Below are positions 47,481-56,796 of a DNA stretch of 64,000 nt, in pieces (position 1 is the stretch's first letter; the number at the start of each line of letters is the position of its first letter). A program made the translations under genes and the position numbers. The DNA lies in assembly GCF_004102745.1 (NCBI RefSeq), contig NZ_RLII01000013.1, forward strand, positions 1 to 64,000, given 5' to 3'. The notes under the pieces are model-generated. The model saw only the letters and a list, made by a program, of their open reading frames with translations. It ran no database searches and had not been told where the DNA came from. Source of the DNA: Acetivibrio mesophilus. Its GTDB lineage: Bacteria > Bacillota > Clostridia > Acetivibrionales > Acetivibrionaceae.

Positions 47481-48311
47481 ATGAAAAAGTTAAGAACTCT
47501 TGCTTTTCGCTTTGTTGTCTACTCTATTTTGCTCTGTACGCTGTTTCTATCAACCACCTTTCAAAGTATTGCATCTACCAACGTAAAAGTATATTTTGAT
47601 GGCAAACTAATGGAATTTGGAACTAACGCCAACGATCCAGCTCCTTATATTAAGGAAGGAAGAACACTTATTCCCTTCCGTAGAATATTTGAAGCTTTGG
47701 GTATGGATGTTAGCTGGGATTCTACGCTCCGTATGGTTACAGCTAATGGAAACGACATTGAAATGACTCTTTACATAGGGAAAAAAATTGCCCTTGTAAA
47801 CGGAGAAGAAAAGGAACTTGATGTCGCTGCGGAAATAACCGATGGCAGAACCTTTGTTCCATTAAGATTTGTCAGTGAAAACTGTGGAGCTGATGTTGCT
47901 TGGGATGACAGCACCAAGTCTGTGTACATAACAATGCCTGAAAATATGCCGTCCTCCTCAGGAGAAACGCCACCAGCTGTAGAAAGGAAAAGCTTAGGCG
48001 ATGAAACTACATATCAAGACATGACATTTTCCTTTGACGAAGTTGTAGTTAAAGAAGTAGAAGGAACTAATGACGTTAGAATAACTGTAAAAGGCAAAAC
48101 CAATATAAAGGGTTCGACTTTACTTCTTGAGCTTTACAGTACTACCGGTAAATCTGTTAAAGTCAGAGTTTATGCCCAACCATCACAATCTGATACATAT
48201 GAGTTTTCCGGCTCGGCTTTTGCTTCAAAATCTTTTGTTCCAGAAGTAATGTATGTAACAACGCCATTTAAGGATGAAAAATATATAAGAATTGCAAGAT
48301 ATGATATCTAA
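47481..48311 (+). CDS. Secreted protein with copper amine oxidase N-terminal-type domain
   Basis: A 276-residue exported protein with a signal peptide at about 1-33. Residues about 35-155 contain two copies of the stalk domain seen at the N-terminus of copper amine oxidases (EGRTLIPFRRIFEALG and DGRTFVPLRFVSENCG). In clostridia this is a surface or wall-associated module without oxidase activity. A short hydrophilic linker leads to a C-terminal beta-rich domain (about 170-276) that I do not recognise. GGGGAGG precedes the ATG. It lies 94 bp upstream of the CBM3-like protein, on the same strand. Confidence 0.85.
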   Translation: MKKLRTLAFRFVVYSILLCTLFLSTTFQSIASTNVKVYFDGKLMEFGTNANDPAPYIKEGRTLIPFRRIFEALGMDVSWDSTLRMVTANGNDIEMTLYIGKKIALVNGEEKELDVAAEITDGRTFVPLRFVSENCGADVAWDDSTKSVYITMPENMPSSSGETPPAVERKSLGDETTYQDMTFSFDEVVVKEVEGTNDVRITVKGKTNIKGSTLLLELYSTTGKSVKVRVYAQPSQSDTYEFSGSAFASKSFVPEVMYVTTPFKDEKYIRIARYDI

Positions 48312-48405
48312 TGATTTCAACAAACTTTTATATGACATCATAGCCACTCAATTTTTTAACCGGGTATTTTAGAAAGACTATAAAAAATATTAGGGAGGTA
48401 TGTAC

Positions 48406-51399
48406 ATGAAAAGAAATTCTTGTTTTAGAACTCTTGCATTTCTGATGGTTCTCGGTATCTTTCTTAACCTTTCATTAATGACAGGTTTTAATGGCCTTTT
48501 TGTAGAAAATGTATTTGCGGCTGAAGAGGTCGAATTCCCGGTCTTAAGTAATAGGGTTTCTGTAACATTAAAAAACATTAGGAAAGATGTTCCATCAGAC
48601 ACCATAGCTCTGCAACTTGGTATTATTAACTTAAATAAAGGAAGAAATATAAATTTAGACGACCTTAAATTAAGATACTACTTTTCTGATGATGGCTGCA
48701 GTCCTATAGACATAGATGTAAAATCGTTCGGTACAGCTGCACTGATCTATAATCCAGGATTGGTTAAAACCACATTGGTGAAAGGTTTGCCTTATGCAGG
48801 TGCTGATAGCTATGTTGAAATAAAGTTTACAGGATCTGTAGAACTGAGTTATGATAGAAAACCTATATACATTGAGCTTCATATAAAAGAAAGCGACATA
48901 TACAATGACTTCAATCAATTCAATGACTATTCCAATAATAATTACTATGCTCCTTTTTTACCTGAAAACTTTTTTGCATCGGGAAGAGTACCAATTTTTA
49001 TTTATGATTCAAGTAAATCTGATTTTGTACTCCTGTCTGGCGTATTACCTAGTGAGACATCCAAGATTCCAACGCCAACTACAACACCTGTAGCCTCCCC
49101 TTCTCCTTCTCCTGCGGTTAGTCCAGGTGAGAAAATATTGGCTACTGCTGACGGAAATATAGTTGGACCAAACCCTACTCCTGCTGGGTTATTTGAGCCA
49201 GCCAATATAGGATTCCCTCATCAAGGTTCTATAGATGTCGGTTTTTCTCCTCGTCAAAAAGAAGCCCTGATTCTGCTTGATTCATCTTATGAATCTACCA
49301 AAGTAGAATCTGAACTAAGTAACATTTTTAAATATTGTCTATTCTCAAGCGGTGATTCTTTATATCAAGGAGAAGGAATAACAATAGAGGGCGATGTGTT
49401 CACAAGAAATCTGATGGATGTTAGAATGTCAAGGATCGATGTGACAGGAAAAGTTGAGTATAGCGAAAGAACTACTGAATCCTATGGTGGACCATTAGGT
49501 TCTGATGAATCAAAGATGGATAGTAAGGAAGCAAGCAGATATGATCGCTATCTTGCACCTGATGAAAATGGAGACTATTCAACTCTATTTTCAATGATAC
49601 AGGATAAAGTTGCAAAACTGCCTGAGAAAGATGATGCTAAATTTTTGTTTATGGAAGATATTATCCCAAACTATTACCCTGCAGCCCATACAGACCCCAA
49701 TTGGCGTAAAAGAGCTGCAGAGTTTTACTATGATGATACTGACAGGTCTGTATCTATAGCATATCGTTCAAAAGAAGCTGGAGGATTTAATCGTACCTAT
49801 GATAATACTTTCCCAGAATATCTTATAAAACAAGATAGGGACGACGGCGGATTTGTACTTAAGTCTAATATGTTTTTTGATGGTAATCTTGTAATAAGTG
49901 TCAAAAACATTAAGCAAGAATTAATTGGTGGAGCTACATCCGCTTTTATATATGCTTACGGTGACATAACCTTACAAGGTACAGATGCAGACTTTGAAGA
50001 TGTATATCTTATAACCAAATATGGAAATATTAATATTGAAACAACTGGTTCTACTATATCCGGAATTGCATTTGCCCCAAATGGAGAAATTAAAATTAAT
50101 GGTCAAAACAACACTCTTCAAGGTAGTTTTGTTGGAAACTCTATTGTAAGCACCTCAGGTAATACCTCTTTTAAGGGACCCAGTGATGGCCAATTAGACG
50201 ACATTGAAGATGCCTTAAAAACTACTGAGGGTTTTGACACAATTAGGAATGCAATAGCTTTACTTCCTTATATATTTGATGAGTATACAAGAGCGGGAAT
50301 CATAACCTATTCCGACTATGCAGATATAAATGATTCACACATTAAAGATCGTTGGAAATTCTTTGATTCTTCCACTGAACGGGAGGAGTTCTTAGATTAT
50401 ACTATAGAGCTGTCAGCAGACGTAGATTCCAAGAAAAGCAATCTTGGTGATGGCTTAAGAAAAGCTTTGGATGTCTTTATTAAACATTCCGACCCTGAGT
50501 CTGAGAAATATATATATATCTTCACAGGCCTTGATCCAAATGCATATACCAGATCTCATACTGGAAGCCAGTTTGAAACCGACCCAGCATACGACACTAG
50601 TGACTTCTATATTTCTGATGAAACTGGAAGCAACAATAATGGAAATAAATATGTTATAGAAATAATGAAATTAATAGATGCTTATAATCGCACCTCAGGC
50701 AATGGTAAAATAAGACCTATACTTATTGATTTGACTACCTATATTAAAGAATCAAATATAAAAAATGGTGTGAAAGAGTCTGATATTGAAATCGATGATT
50801 TAAGAAGTCTTGCTTCCGACTTGGGAATTAGTGTCTATGACTCTGAAGAGAAAGCTTACTATTGTCCTTCATTAGAGGATATACAATCTCTTTCAATTAT
50901 TAATGAGCTGGCATATATTTCAAACACTATTCCACCTAAATTGGCTGTGGAAAACTTGACAATCAATTCAGCGAAATTTGAATTGTCACTGCCAAGCCAC
51001 CTCAAGCCGGTTGAACTGTTCTTCAAGAAAGCAGATGGTTCGAAAGAATCAATTGTTAATTTGACTGAGCTTACGCCATCCGGTGGCAAGTACAATATCA
51101 GTCACATCTTCACCGATGATGAGCTTGCGAACCTCACAAGTATTGATGACGGTTTGAGCTACGACTTAGAAAGCCGTGAACTATACCTCACACTGATTGT
51201 CAACTATTCTGATGACTTCACCGAGAATACTCTATCCATTGAAGGTGTTGTTGATATTGCCGGACCTCAGGTAACATACGAATTGTACGAAGATAAAAAT
51301 GGTGACGGCATAAAATCCGAAGGTGAAGATGAGTTTGAAGTTGTAGTACCTTTCGACAACATAAAGTTTAACGTAGTCTATAAGAAGGATATAAACTAA
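48406..51399 (+). CDS. Secreted protein with CBM3-like module, beta-helix-like and VWA-like regions
   Basis: A 997-residue exported protein with a signal peptide at about 1-36 (ending VFAAEE). Residues about 45-205 follow the order of family 3 carbohydrate-binding modules: LKLRYYFSDDG, then ADSYVEIKF, then QFNDYS, then VPIFIYD. The planar aromatic residues are only partly kept, so cellulose binding is uncertain. A Pro/Thr/Ser linker lies at about 220-245. Residues about 500-600 repeat short GDI/GNI/GEI strands like a beta-helix, and about 605-870 resemble a von Willebrand A-type domain with a weak metal motif. An EF-hand-like DKNGDGIKSEGEDE lies near the C-terminus. No SLH, dockerin or catalytic domain is seen. 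GGGAGG fits the ATG at 48406, not the ATG 6 bases earlier. Confidence 0.7.
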   Translation: MKRNSCFRTLAFLMVLGIFLNLSLMTGFNGLFVENVFAAEEVEFPVLSNRVSVTLKNIRKDVPSDTIALQLGIINLNKGRNINLDDLKLRYYFSDDGCSPIDIDVKSFGTAALIYNPGLVKTTLVKGLPYAGADSYVEIKFTGSVELSYDRKPIYIELHIKESDIYNDFNQFNDYSNNNYYAPFLPENFFASGRVPIFIYDSSKSDFVLLSGVLPSETSKIPTPTTTPVASPSPSPAVSPGEKILATADGNIVGPNPTPAGLFEPANIGFPHQGSIDVGFSPRQKEALILLDSSYESTKVESELSNIFKYCLFSSGDSLYQGEGITIEGDVFTRNLMDVRMSRIDVTGKVEYSERTTESYGGPLGSDESKMDSKEASRYDRYLAPDENGDYSTLFSMIQDKVAKLPEKDDAKFLFMEDIIPNYYPAAHTDPNWRKRAAEFYYDDTDRSVSIAYRSKEAGGFNRTYDNTFPEYLIKQDRDDGGFVLKSNMFFDGNLVISVKNIKQELIGGATSAFIYAYGDITLQGTDADFEDVYLITKYGNINIETTGSTISGIAFAPNGEIKINGQNNTLQGSFVGNSIVSTSGNTSFKGPSDGQLDDIEDALKTTEGFDTIRNAIALLPYIFDEYTRAGIITYSDYADINDSHIKDRWKFFDSSTEREEFLDYTIELSADVDSKKSNLGDGLRKALDVFIKHSDPESEKYIYIFTGLDPNAYTRSHTGSQFETDPAYDTSDFYISDETGSNNNGNKYVIEIMKLIDAYNRTSGNGKIRPILIDLTTYIKESNIKNGVKESDIEIDDLRSLASDLGISVYDSEEKAYYCPSLEDIQSLSIINELAYISNTIPPKLAVENLTINSAKFELSLPSHLKPVELFFKKADGSKESIVNLTELTPSGGKYNISHIFTDDELANLTSIDDGLSYDLESRELYLTLIVNYSDDFTENTLSIEGVVDIAGPQVTYELYEDKNGDGIKSEGEDEFEVVVPFDNIKFNVVYKKDIN

Positions 51400-51424
51400 G
51401 CCGAAATAAAAAGCAACTCTTACA

Positions 51425-51456
51425 AAAAGCTCTGGGGCGCAAATCCCAGAGCTTTT
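51425..51456 (+). terminator. Terminator after the CBM3-like gene
   Basis: AAAAGCTCTGGG and CCCAGAGCTTTT form a 12-bp perfect stem ending in a T run, 26 bp past the stop. Confidence 0.9.
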
Positions 51457-51739
51457 ATTAATATTTAGCAACTCTAATTAGCGATTATCCATTAAATGCT
51501 TACGCTGTTCATTAAGCAATAATTAGTAATAGTACTATTCATCTAACATAACTCTTTACGCTCTTTCATTTTTGCGAGCACAAAAAATTCAAGATGTGAG
51601 ATAATTGTTATGTAATATTGTGAAGTTATATGTTATAATATGTACGTACGTGTAATTTTATATGATAATGCTTTATGTGCAGATTTTCAAACATTACTAA
51701 TAGCAAAATTCTGCAAGTAATTTGTCAGGAGGTCAAATA

Positions 51740-52795
51740 ATGAGCAGTGAACAAAATAACAAAAATAACTCCAAAATAATGTTGGTTTCTTCGGCCGTAA
51801 TTCTTATTTTGCTGTTTGTGGTTCTTATATCTAAGCTTGGCTCGGAATCGCCTTCTCAGCCATCTCAACCCGAGTCTATACGTTCAAGGTTAAACGCACC
51901 CATAAGTCTTGATACAAATGTGAAAAACGCTTTGACATGTGATTCTCTTGCTGTAACGGATGAATATATTTTCTATTCAAACACCGAAGGTCTTTACAGA
52001 ACCAATAAAGACGGCTCAAACAAACTCGAACTGGAGTCTGGAGAAATCTTAAATATCAATATATATAATAATTACTTATATTATACTAAAAGAATTACCG
52101 AAGACAAAACCATAGCTAATACCAATTATACTCATAATATTATTAAGCAGTCTTTTGACGGCTCAGAAAAAACTGAAATTGCCAGTGTAAACTGTCAAAG
52201 AGTAGGGTCAATGCTAGTAGCCAATGACCTGATAATACATAAACTTATCGTATTTGAGGGTGACGGTGGTACAAATGATTTAGGTGAGCCGACAGGAAAG
52301 CTTGTAAGCAAATACAGCGCAATATTGATTGAAGACAGCAAACATGTCAGCGATGTATCTGAGGAACAATACAACTCAATAATGACACTGAATTATCCTT
52401 TCAATCAATCGGAGCTTGACAGTTACCTCCGTGAAGATAATAATAATTTTTCTGTAAGAAGTTCGAAATACTCTGTCAGCGATACAATGTATTTTGAAGG
52501 ACGACGCATGAAGGAACCTAAAGATGCAGCTATATTTAGTATTTCAAAAAAAGACAACAAGCTTAACCTTATTACCAAATATGATGCGGTTACAGAAGAT
52601 AATTACACTATTGATAATTCTCTTACAGGTTTTTGTTACAATGAAAACGATAACAGTCTTTACTACATATTATCGGCAAGAAAAAAAGTTAAAGACAGCG
52701 CTTCCATAAGTGAAAAGCTTGACCTGTGCAAGCTGGATTTGAGCAACAACTCAATAACTGTTATTGACACCATATTTAAATCTGAGGATTTTTAG
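51740..52795 (+). CDS. Membrane-anchored protein with DUF5050-like repeats
   Basis: A 351-residue protein with one N-terminal membrane helix (about 14-35) and an outside domain. It shows propeller-like repeats of the type IFYSNTEGLYRTNKDGSN (about 75-92) and YYTKR, as in DUF5050 or YWTD-like proteins. Such domains bind ligands or sense the wall; the role here is unknown. The ATG at 51740 has CAGGAGG about 8 bases ahead. It is a single gene with its own terminator. Confidence 0.7.
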   Translation: MSSEQNNKNNSKIMLVSSAVILILLFVVLISKLGSESPSQPSQPESIRSRLNAPISLDTNVKNALTCDSLAVTDEYIFYSNTEGLYRTNKDGSNKLELESGEILNINIYNNYLYYTKRITEDKTIANTNYTHNIIKQSFDGSEKTEIASVNCQRVGSMLVANDLIIHKLIVFEGDGGTNDLGEPTGKLVSKYSAILIEDSKHVSDVSEEQYNSIMTLNYPFNQSELDSYLREDNNNFSVRSSKYSVSDTMYFEGRRMKEPKDAAIFSISKKDNKLNLITKYDAVTEDNYTIDNSLTGFCYNENDNSLYYILSARKKVKDSASISEKLDLCKLDLSNNSITVIDTIFKSEDF

Positions 52796-52840
52796 TTAAG
52801 TTAAAAAGCTTATAATATTAGCTCCTTCTTGTAAATTAAA

Positions 52841-52882
52841 ATAAAACATGAGTTGAAGAAATATTTCTTCAACTCATGTTTT
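52841..52882 (+). terminator. Long perfect-stem terminator
   Basis: ATAAAACATGAGTTGAAGAA and its exact complement form a 20-bp stem with a very short loop, ending in TTTTATTTT. It can work in both directions. Confidence 0.88.
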
Positions 52883-52939
52883 ATTTTAAAAGAAATTATA
52901 GTTCTTTATTATCATCGATTTTTGAATACTTCATTTAAG

Positions 52940-53006
52940 AATAAAAGCTCATGCCATCGAGTCCCTTTTCTTTAACCTCTTTCATTTCACTCCAAGAGGC
53001 TAAAAA
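52940..53006 (-). repeat. Terminator-associated two-hairpin repeat, copy D
   Basis: The first hairpin is disrupted (CATGCC facing GTCCC). The second is nearly intact (TTTAACCTCTT against AAGAGGCTAAA, one mismatch). It begins 2 bp past the terminator of tRNA-Arg(ACG) on the - strand. Confidence 0.85.
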
Positions 53007-53008
53007 AT

Positions 53009-53038
53009 ATCAGGTGATCCTTTTTAGAACCACCTGAT
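53009..53038 (-). terminator. Terminator of tRNA-Arg(ACG)
   Basis: ATCAGGTG and CACCTGAT arms, followed by ATTTTTTAG on the - strand, 12 bp below the tRNA CCA end. Confidence 0.88.
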
Positions 53039-53049
53039 ACCGTCATTTT

Positions 53050-53126
53050 TGGCGCGCCCAAGAGGAGTCGAACCCCTAGCCTTTTGATCCGTAGTCAAAC
53101 GCTCTATCCAATTGAGCTATGGGCGC
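53050..53126 (-). tRNA. tRNA-Arg (ACG anticodon)
   Basis: A 77-nt tRNA with acceptor GCGCCCA/TGGGCGC, discriminator G and encoded CCA. Anticodon stem TTTGA/TCAAA with loop CTACGGA gives ACG, whose first base is the substrate of TadA (encoded at 2927-3409). Confidence 0.96.
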
Positions 53127-53383
53127 AAAAGTAATTTTAATGAACATATAATATAATAATATAAATTATAAAAAAAATCAACAACATTATTTTCTTTTTC
53201 TCAAAAGCAAAATTCAAAACACCTGCTAGATTGCCAAAACACTTCAAAAACAAGTTTAAAAGAAGTTTATTTTCCTTGAATACTTTATATAAGGTTTATT
53301 ATTCCTGTAACATGTCAATTTTATATGATATAATAAGGATATTTGAAAAGAATATTTTCCCATAATAATGAGGGGATGATTTA

Positions 53384-54361
53384 ATGTTTTTTGAGTCTTA
53401 CAAATCAATTTTGTATTCGGATACCCAAGTTCCGGATATTTTTATTACCGAGTACATGCCTTTGCTCAGTTCCGACAGTGTAAAGGTGTATTTATACTGC
53501 CTTTTTTTAAGCAAGCACAACAAGAGTGCTTCAACAGAAGAGTTTGCCAAAAGCTTGGGACTTGAAGTCACAAAGGTAAAAGAATGTCTCGCCCAGCTTG
53601 AAAACCTCGGTGTACTCTCTTGGAAGGAAAACGGCCTTGTGCTTCATGACCTTAAAGAAAAGGAAATTAAGAAAATGTATCGCTTAAAAACCACCTCCAC
53701 ACCGGAGGAAGCTGTGTCCAACTGTGAAAAGAACAAGAAGCGCAATGAAATAATTTATACGATAAACAATACATTCTTCCAAGGTATTATGTCTCCTTCA
53801 TGGTATACCGATATCGATACTTGGTTTGATAGGTACAAATTTGACGAAGATGTTATGTTGGCACTGTTTCAATACTGCTTTGACCAGAAGGGGCTTGTCA
53901 AACCTTACATAGAAAAAGTAGCTGAGAACTGGAAAAACAGGAATATCAAGAACTCCTTCGACCTTGATAATTACTCTATCGAATACAAAAAGTTCAAGGA
54001 TGTTCGCAGTGCCATTGTTAAAAAGCTGAAGCTCGGCAGAAACCTCACCGAGTTTGAGGAGGAATATGTTGAAAAGTGGGTTATGGATTATGGATACAGC
54101 ATTGACACCATTGAGCTTGCTTTAAAAAAGACAACCTCTAAAACCAACCCGAATTTCAATTATCTGGACAGCATAATTACCGACTGGCACAAAAATAGCC
54201 TAAAAACCAAAGAAGATATTGCCGTTTATGAAACCGCAAGAAGAAAGAAGACTTCAAATAAAACCAGCTCTGTGGCATCTGCCGCTGTGCCTCAAAGAGG
54301 CAACTTCGAGCAAAGAAAATACGAGGATGGGTATTTGAACAGTCTTTATGAAAACGCATAA
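53384..54361 (+). CDS. DnaD-domain replication protein
   Basis: A 325-residue protein with an N-terminal winged-helix region (about 30-100, as in DnaD/DnaB initiation proteins). Two DnaD-type helical domains follow (about 135-200 and 210-275); the latter contains the motif YSIDTIELALKKT and NFNYLDSIITDWHKN. It helps load the replicative helicase, together with the DnaC-like protein encoded 33 bp downstream. GAGGGGATG precedes the ATG. Confidence 0.88.
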   Translation: MFFESYKSILYSDTQVPDIFITEYMPLLSSDSVKVYLYCLFLSKHNKSASTEEFAKSLGLEVTKVKECLAQLENLGVLSWKENGLVLHDLKEKEIKKMYRLKTTSTPEEAVSNCEKNKKRNEIIYTINNTFFQGIMSPSWYTDIDTWFDRYKFDEDVMLALFQYCFDQKGLVKPYIEKVAENWKNRNIKNSFDLDNYSIEYKKFKDVRSAIVKKLKLGRNLTEFEEEYVEKWVMDYGYSIDTIELALKKTTSKTNPNFNYLDSIITDWHKNSLKTKEDIAVYETARRKKTSNKTSSVASAAVPQRGNFEQRKYEDGYLNSLYENA

Positions 54362-54394
54362 ACCTAAAAAGGTACTGGGAAATAAGGAGGCAGC

Positions 54395-55423
54395 ATGAAC
54401 AGGGATATTCACCGCATAATAATAAATGAATATGAATCCAGACAGCAAGCAGCCTCTCACAGGCAATTATTGAAAAAGGAAGAGGTCTATAAAAAGATCC
54501 CCCGTATTGAGGAAATTGATAATCAGATACATCTTACGGGGATAAAATACAATAAAGCCATACTTTTAGGCATCCAACCATCGGACAGAGCGATAAGCGA
54601 GCTTTTAGACAAGATAGACTGCCTTAAAAGGGAAAAAAGGCAGCTTCTGTTGGATTTCTCCTATCCGGAGAATTATCTAGAGCTTGAATTCCAATGCAAA
54701 CAATGCAAGGATACAGGCTTTGTTGAAACTTCCACCGGTACGGAAAAATGCTCCTGCTACCGTCAGCAATATATTAATCACCTTTTTAAGCAGTCAAATA
54801 TAAAGGTCCTTGACGCGGAGAATTTTTCCACTTTTAACGAAGGCTATTATCCTGATGAAGTAAATGAAAAGAAGTTTGGAATCAGAATATCTCCAAGGCA
54901 GAATATTATTAAAATACGGGAAAGATCCCAAGCCTTTATTGAGAATATCGACAACCCGCAGGATAAGAACCTTTTTTTCAGTGGACCCACAGGGGTTGGC
55001 AAGACCTTTATGGTAAACTGTATAGCTTCAGAACTTCTAAAAAAGGGCAGAACCGTATTGTATCAGACAGCCCAGTCCCTGTTCAAGGTTATTAATGATT
55101 ACAGGCTATCGGCTCTAAAGGACAATGAATTTGAAGATACCGTCTATTCCGATATTTTCAATGTTGAGCTCCTTATTATAGATGATCTTGGAACCGAGTC
55201 TCCAACGGCAACAAGATACGCAGAACTGCTTAATATTTTAAACACTCGGCAGGAAAACAATTTGTCTGTTCCCTGCAAGACTATTATAGCTTCTAACCTT
55301 GGAATCAACCTACTTAATGAGTACTATGATGAAAGAATAGTATCAAGAATTATAGGTGGATTTGACCTGTTTAGGTTTGCAGGAAATGATATTAGGATGT
55401 TAAAAAAGACCATACAGGCTTGA
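54395..55423 (+). CDS. DnaC/DnaI-like helicase loader ATPase
   Basis: A 342-residue AAA+ protein. An N-terminal helical region is followed by a zinc-knuckle pattern (CKQCKDTGFV...CSCY, about 107-129). The ATPase domain has Walker A GPTGVGKT near 201-208, Walker B LLIIDDLG near 260-267, and a sensor Asn in IIASNLG. It partners the DnaD-like protein upstream, from which it is likely cotranscribed. AAGGAGG precedes the ATG. Confidence 0.92.
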   Translation: MNRDIHRIIINEYESRQQAASHRQLLKKEEVYKKIPRIEEIDNQIHLTGIKYNKAILLGIQPSDRAISELLDKIDCLKREKRQLLLDFSYPENYLELEFQCKQCKDTGFVETSTGTEKCSCYRQQYINHLFKQSNIKVLDAENFSTFNEGYYPDEVNEKKFGIRISPRQNIIKIRERSQAFIENIDNPQDKNLFFSGPTGVGKTFMVNCIASELLKKGRTVLYQTAQSLFKVINDYRLSALKDNEFEDTVYSDIFNVELLIIDDLGTESPTATRYAELLNILNTRQENNLSVPCKTIIASNLGINLLNEYYDERIVSRIIGGFDLFRFAGNDIRMLKKTIQA

Positions 55424-55428
55424 TAACA

Positions 55429-55458
55429 AAGGACATAGCCAACAAAGGCTATGTCCTT
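55429..55458 (+). terminator. Terminator after the helicase loader gene
   Basis: AAGGACATAGCC and GGCTATGTCCTT form a 12-bp perfect stem with loop AACAAA, followed by CTTAG; it lies 5 bp past the stop and also beyond the end of the convergent CPBP gene. Confidence 0.85.
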
Positions 55459-55469
55459 CTTAGTACGTA

Positions 55470-56558
55470 TCAACCTACCCCTATAGCCTTTAATATAATC
55501 CTCATAGTCTCAGCATCAATAGTGCCTGCCATCATTAGCCCATTGCAGATATAGATCAAAATCACCATCAGAATCCCCGGCATAAAGGTAATAACATCTA
55601 CTGCTTTAATCCCGGACTTCTCCTTCTTTATTTCTCTGGCATCCTTTGATGTATTCTTAATAAAAGCATAAAGAAAAACCCCTAGAATTGCTGCCGTGAT
55701 AACAAACACCATCGAATAAAAGACTATTACTATGGCAAGTTGGACCCCGGAAAACTTTTGAAGCTCCGCAAACACATCTCCTGCATTCGATGCATTCACT
55801 CCGGATGCACCGGGAATACCCACTTCTTCCATGTACTCGGTCATCTTCATAGACAAGAAAAGGGCAGCTACAGCTAAAGAGTTATTGGTAAAATGAGCAA
55901 ACATTCCGATAAGTATAGAATTACTCCTGTATACCAGAAATCCTATTAACGCGCCTAGCAAGAAAGTCCCAAAAAGCTTCTGAAAATCAAAATGAATAAG
56001 TCCAAAGAGAAATGCAGTTATTAGAATAGATTTGACTATCCCAAGTCTCTCCAATCCCCTCTGGATTACTCCTCTAAACAGAAATTCCTCACATATTCCT
56101 GCAGAAGCCCCTATAACCAGTATACTGATAAGAAAACCTACAGCGTCACTTCCAACAGGAACCTGGGTAATTTCCACAGTACCAAACAAAAGCTTTACCA
56201 GAAGCATGTTCAAAATATTAAAAAGTCCTACTACCGGTATGGAAAAGAACATGATGCAAAATACCAGAAAGAAATTCATAAAGCCCGTTTTATTTATTCT
56301 CAATACTTTTTTTACATCAAACCTGAACAATACCAAAAAAAGCAAAGGAGGCAACATTATGAGAAGAACCTCCGAAAGAGCTCCTCCAAGGTTGAACCCC
56401 AATCCTTTCTGCAATCTCGTGGATACAAACACCATAAGTATCACTACAATGGAATAAAGGGCTCCCACCTGCATTATGCCTGGCATTTTAATATCTTCAG
56501 TCTGACTTTCTACTCCCTGCATATCCAAACTGCTTTGCTCCATTGAAAACTCTTCCAC
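55470..56558 (-). CDS. CPBP family intramembrane metalloprotease
   Basis: A 362-residue membrane protein with about eight helices. The Abi/CPBP motifs are present in order: EEFLFRGVIQRG near 162-173, FGLIHFD near 190-196, and HFTNNSLAV near 222-230. It may process prenylated or other membrane substrates; the substrate is unknown. The start is the GTG at 56558 with GGGGGA 7 bases ahead. It lies alone between dnaC-like and ypeB. Confidence 0.9.
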   Translation of the reverse strand: MEEFSMEQSSLDMQGVESQTEDIKMPGIMQVGALYSIVVILMVFVSTRLQKGLGFNLGGALSEVLLIMLPPLLFLVLFRFDVKKVLRINKTGFMNFFLVFCIMFFSIPVVGLFNILNMLLVKLLFGTVEITQVPVGSDAVGFLISILVIGASAGICEEFLFRGVIQRGLERLGIVKSILITAFLFGLIHFDFQKLFGTFLLGALIGFLVYRSNSILIGMFAHFTNNSLAVAALFLSMKMTEYMEEVGIPGASGVNASNAGDVFAELQKFSGVQLAIVIVFYSMVFVITAAILGVFLYAFIKNTSKDAREIKKEKSGIKAVDVITFMPGILMVILIYICNGLMMAGTIDAETMRIILKAIGVG

Positions 56559-56638
56559 GATTAATTCCCCCTTCGTAATTAATGCAAAGCTAAAAGTACT
56601 ATGTATTTATTATAGACTATTTAAAATAATTATTAAAG

Positions 56639-56718
56639 ATTCCCAAGAGGCCAAATAAAATCTTGGTACATCGAGTCCCTTCGCTTTTGCCTCTTTCATT
56701 TCATTCCAAGAGGCCAAA
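56639..56718 (-). repeat. Terminator-associated two-hairpin repeat, copy E with a truncated second unit
   Basis: A full copy at 56654-56718 keeps the second stem (TTGCCTCTT/AAGAGGCCAA), while the first is weakened (GGTAC/GTCCC). The preceding bases 56639-56653 repeat the terminal CCAAGAGGCCAAA of the element, so a partial second unit lies in tandem. It begins 2 bp past the ypeB terminator on the - strand. Confidence 0.85.
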
Positions 56719-56720
56719 AT

Positions 56721-56757
56721 ATAATAATCGGGCAAATTTAGCATGCCCGATTATTAT
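56721..56757 (-). terminator. Terminator of sleB-ypeB
   Basis: ATAATAATCGGGCA and TGCCCGATTATTAT form a 14-bp perfect stem with a 9-base loop, followed by ATTTTGG on the - strand. Confidence 0.88.
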
Positions 56758-56796
56758 AGAAGAAGGATCAATAATATATCATATAAAACAACAACT

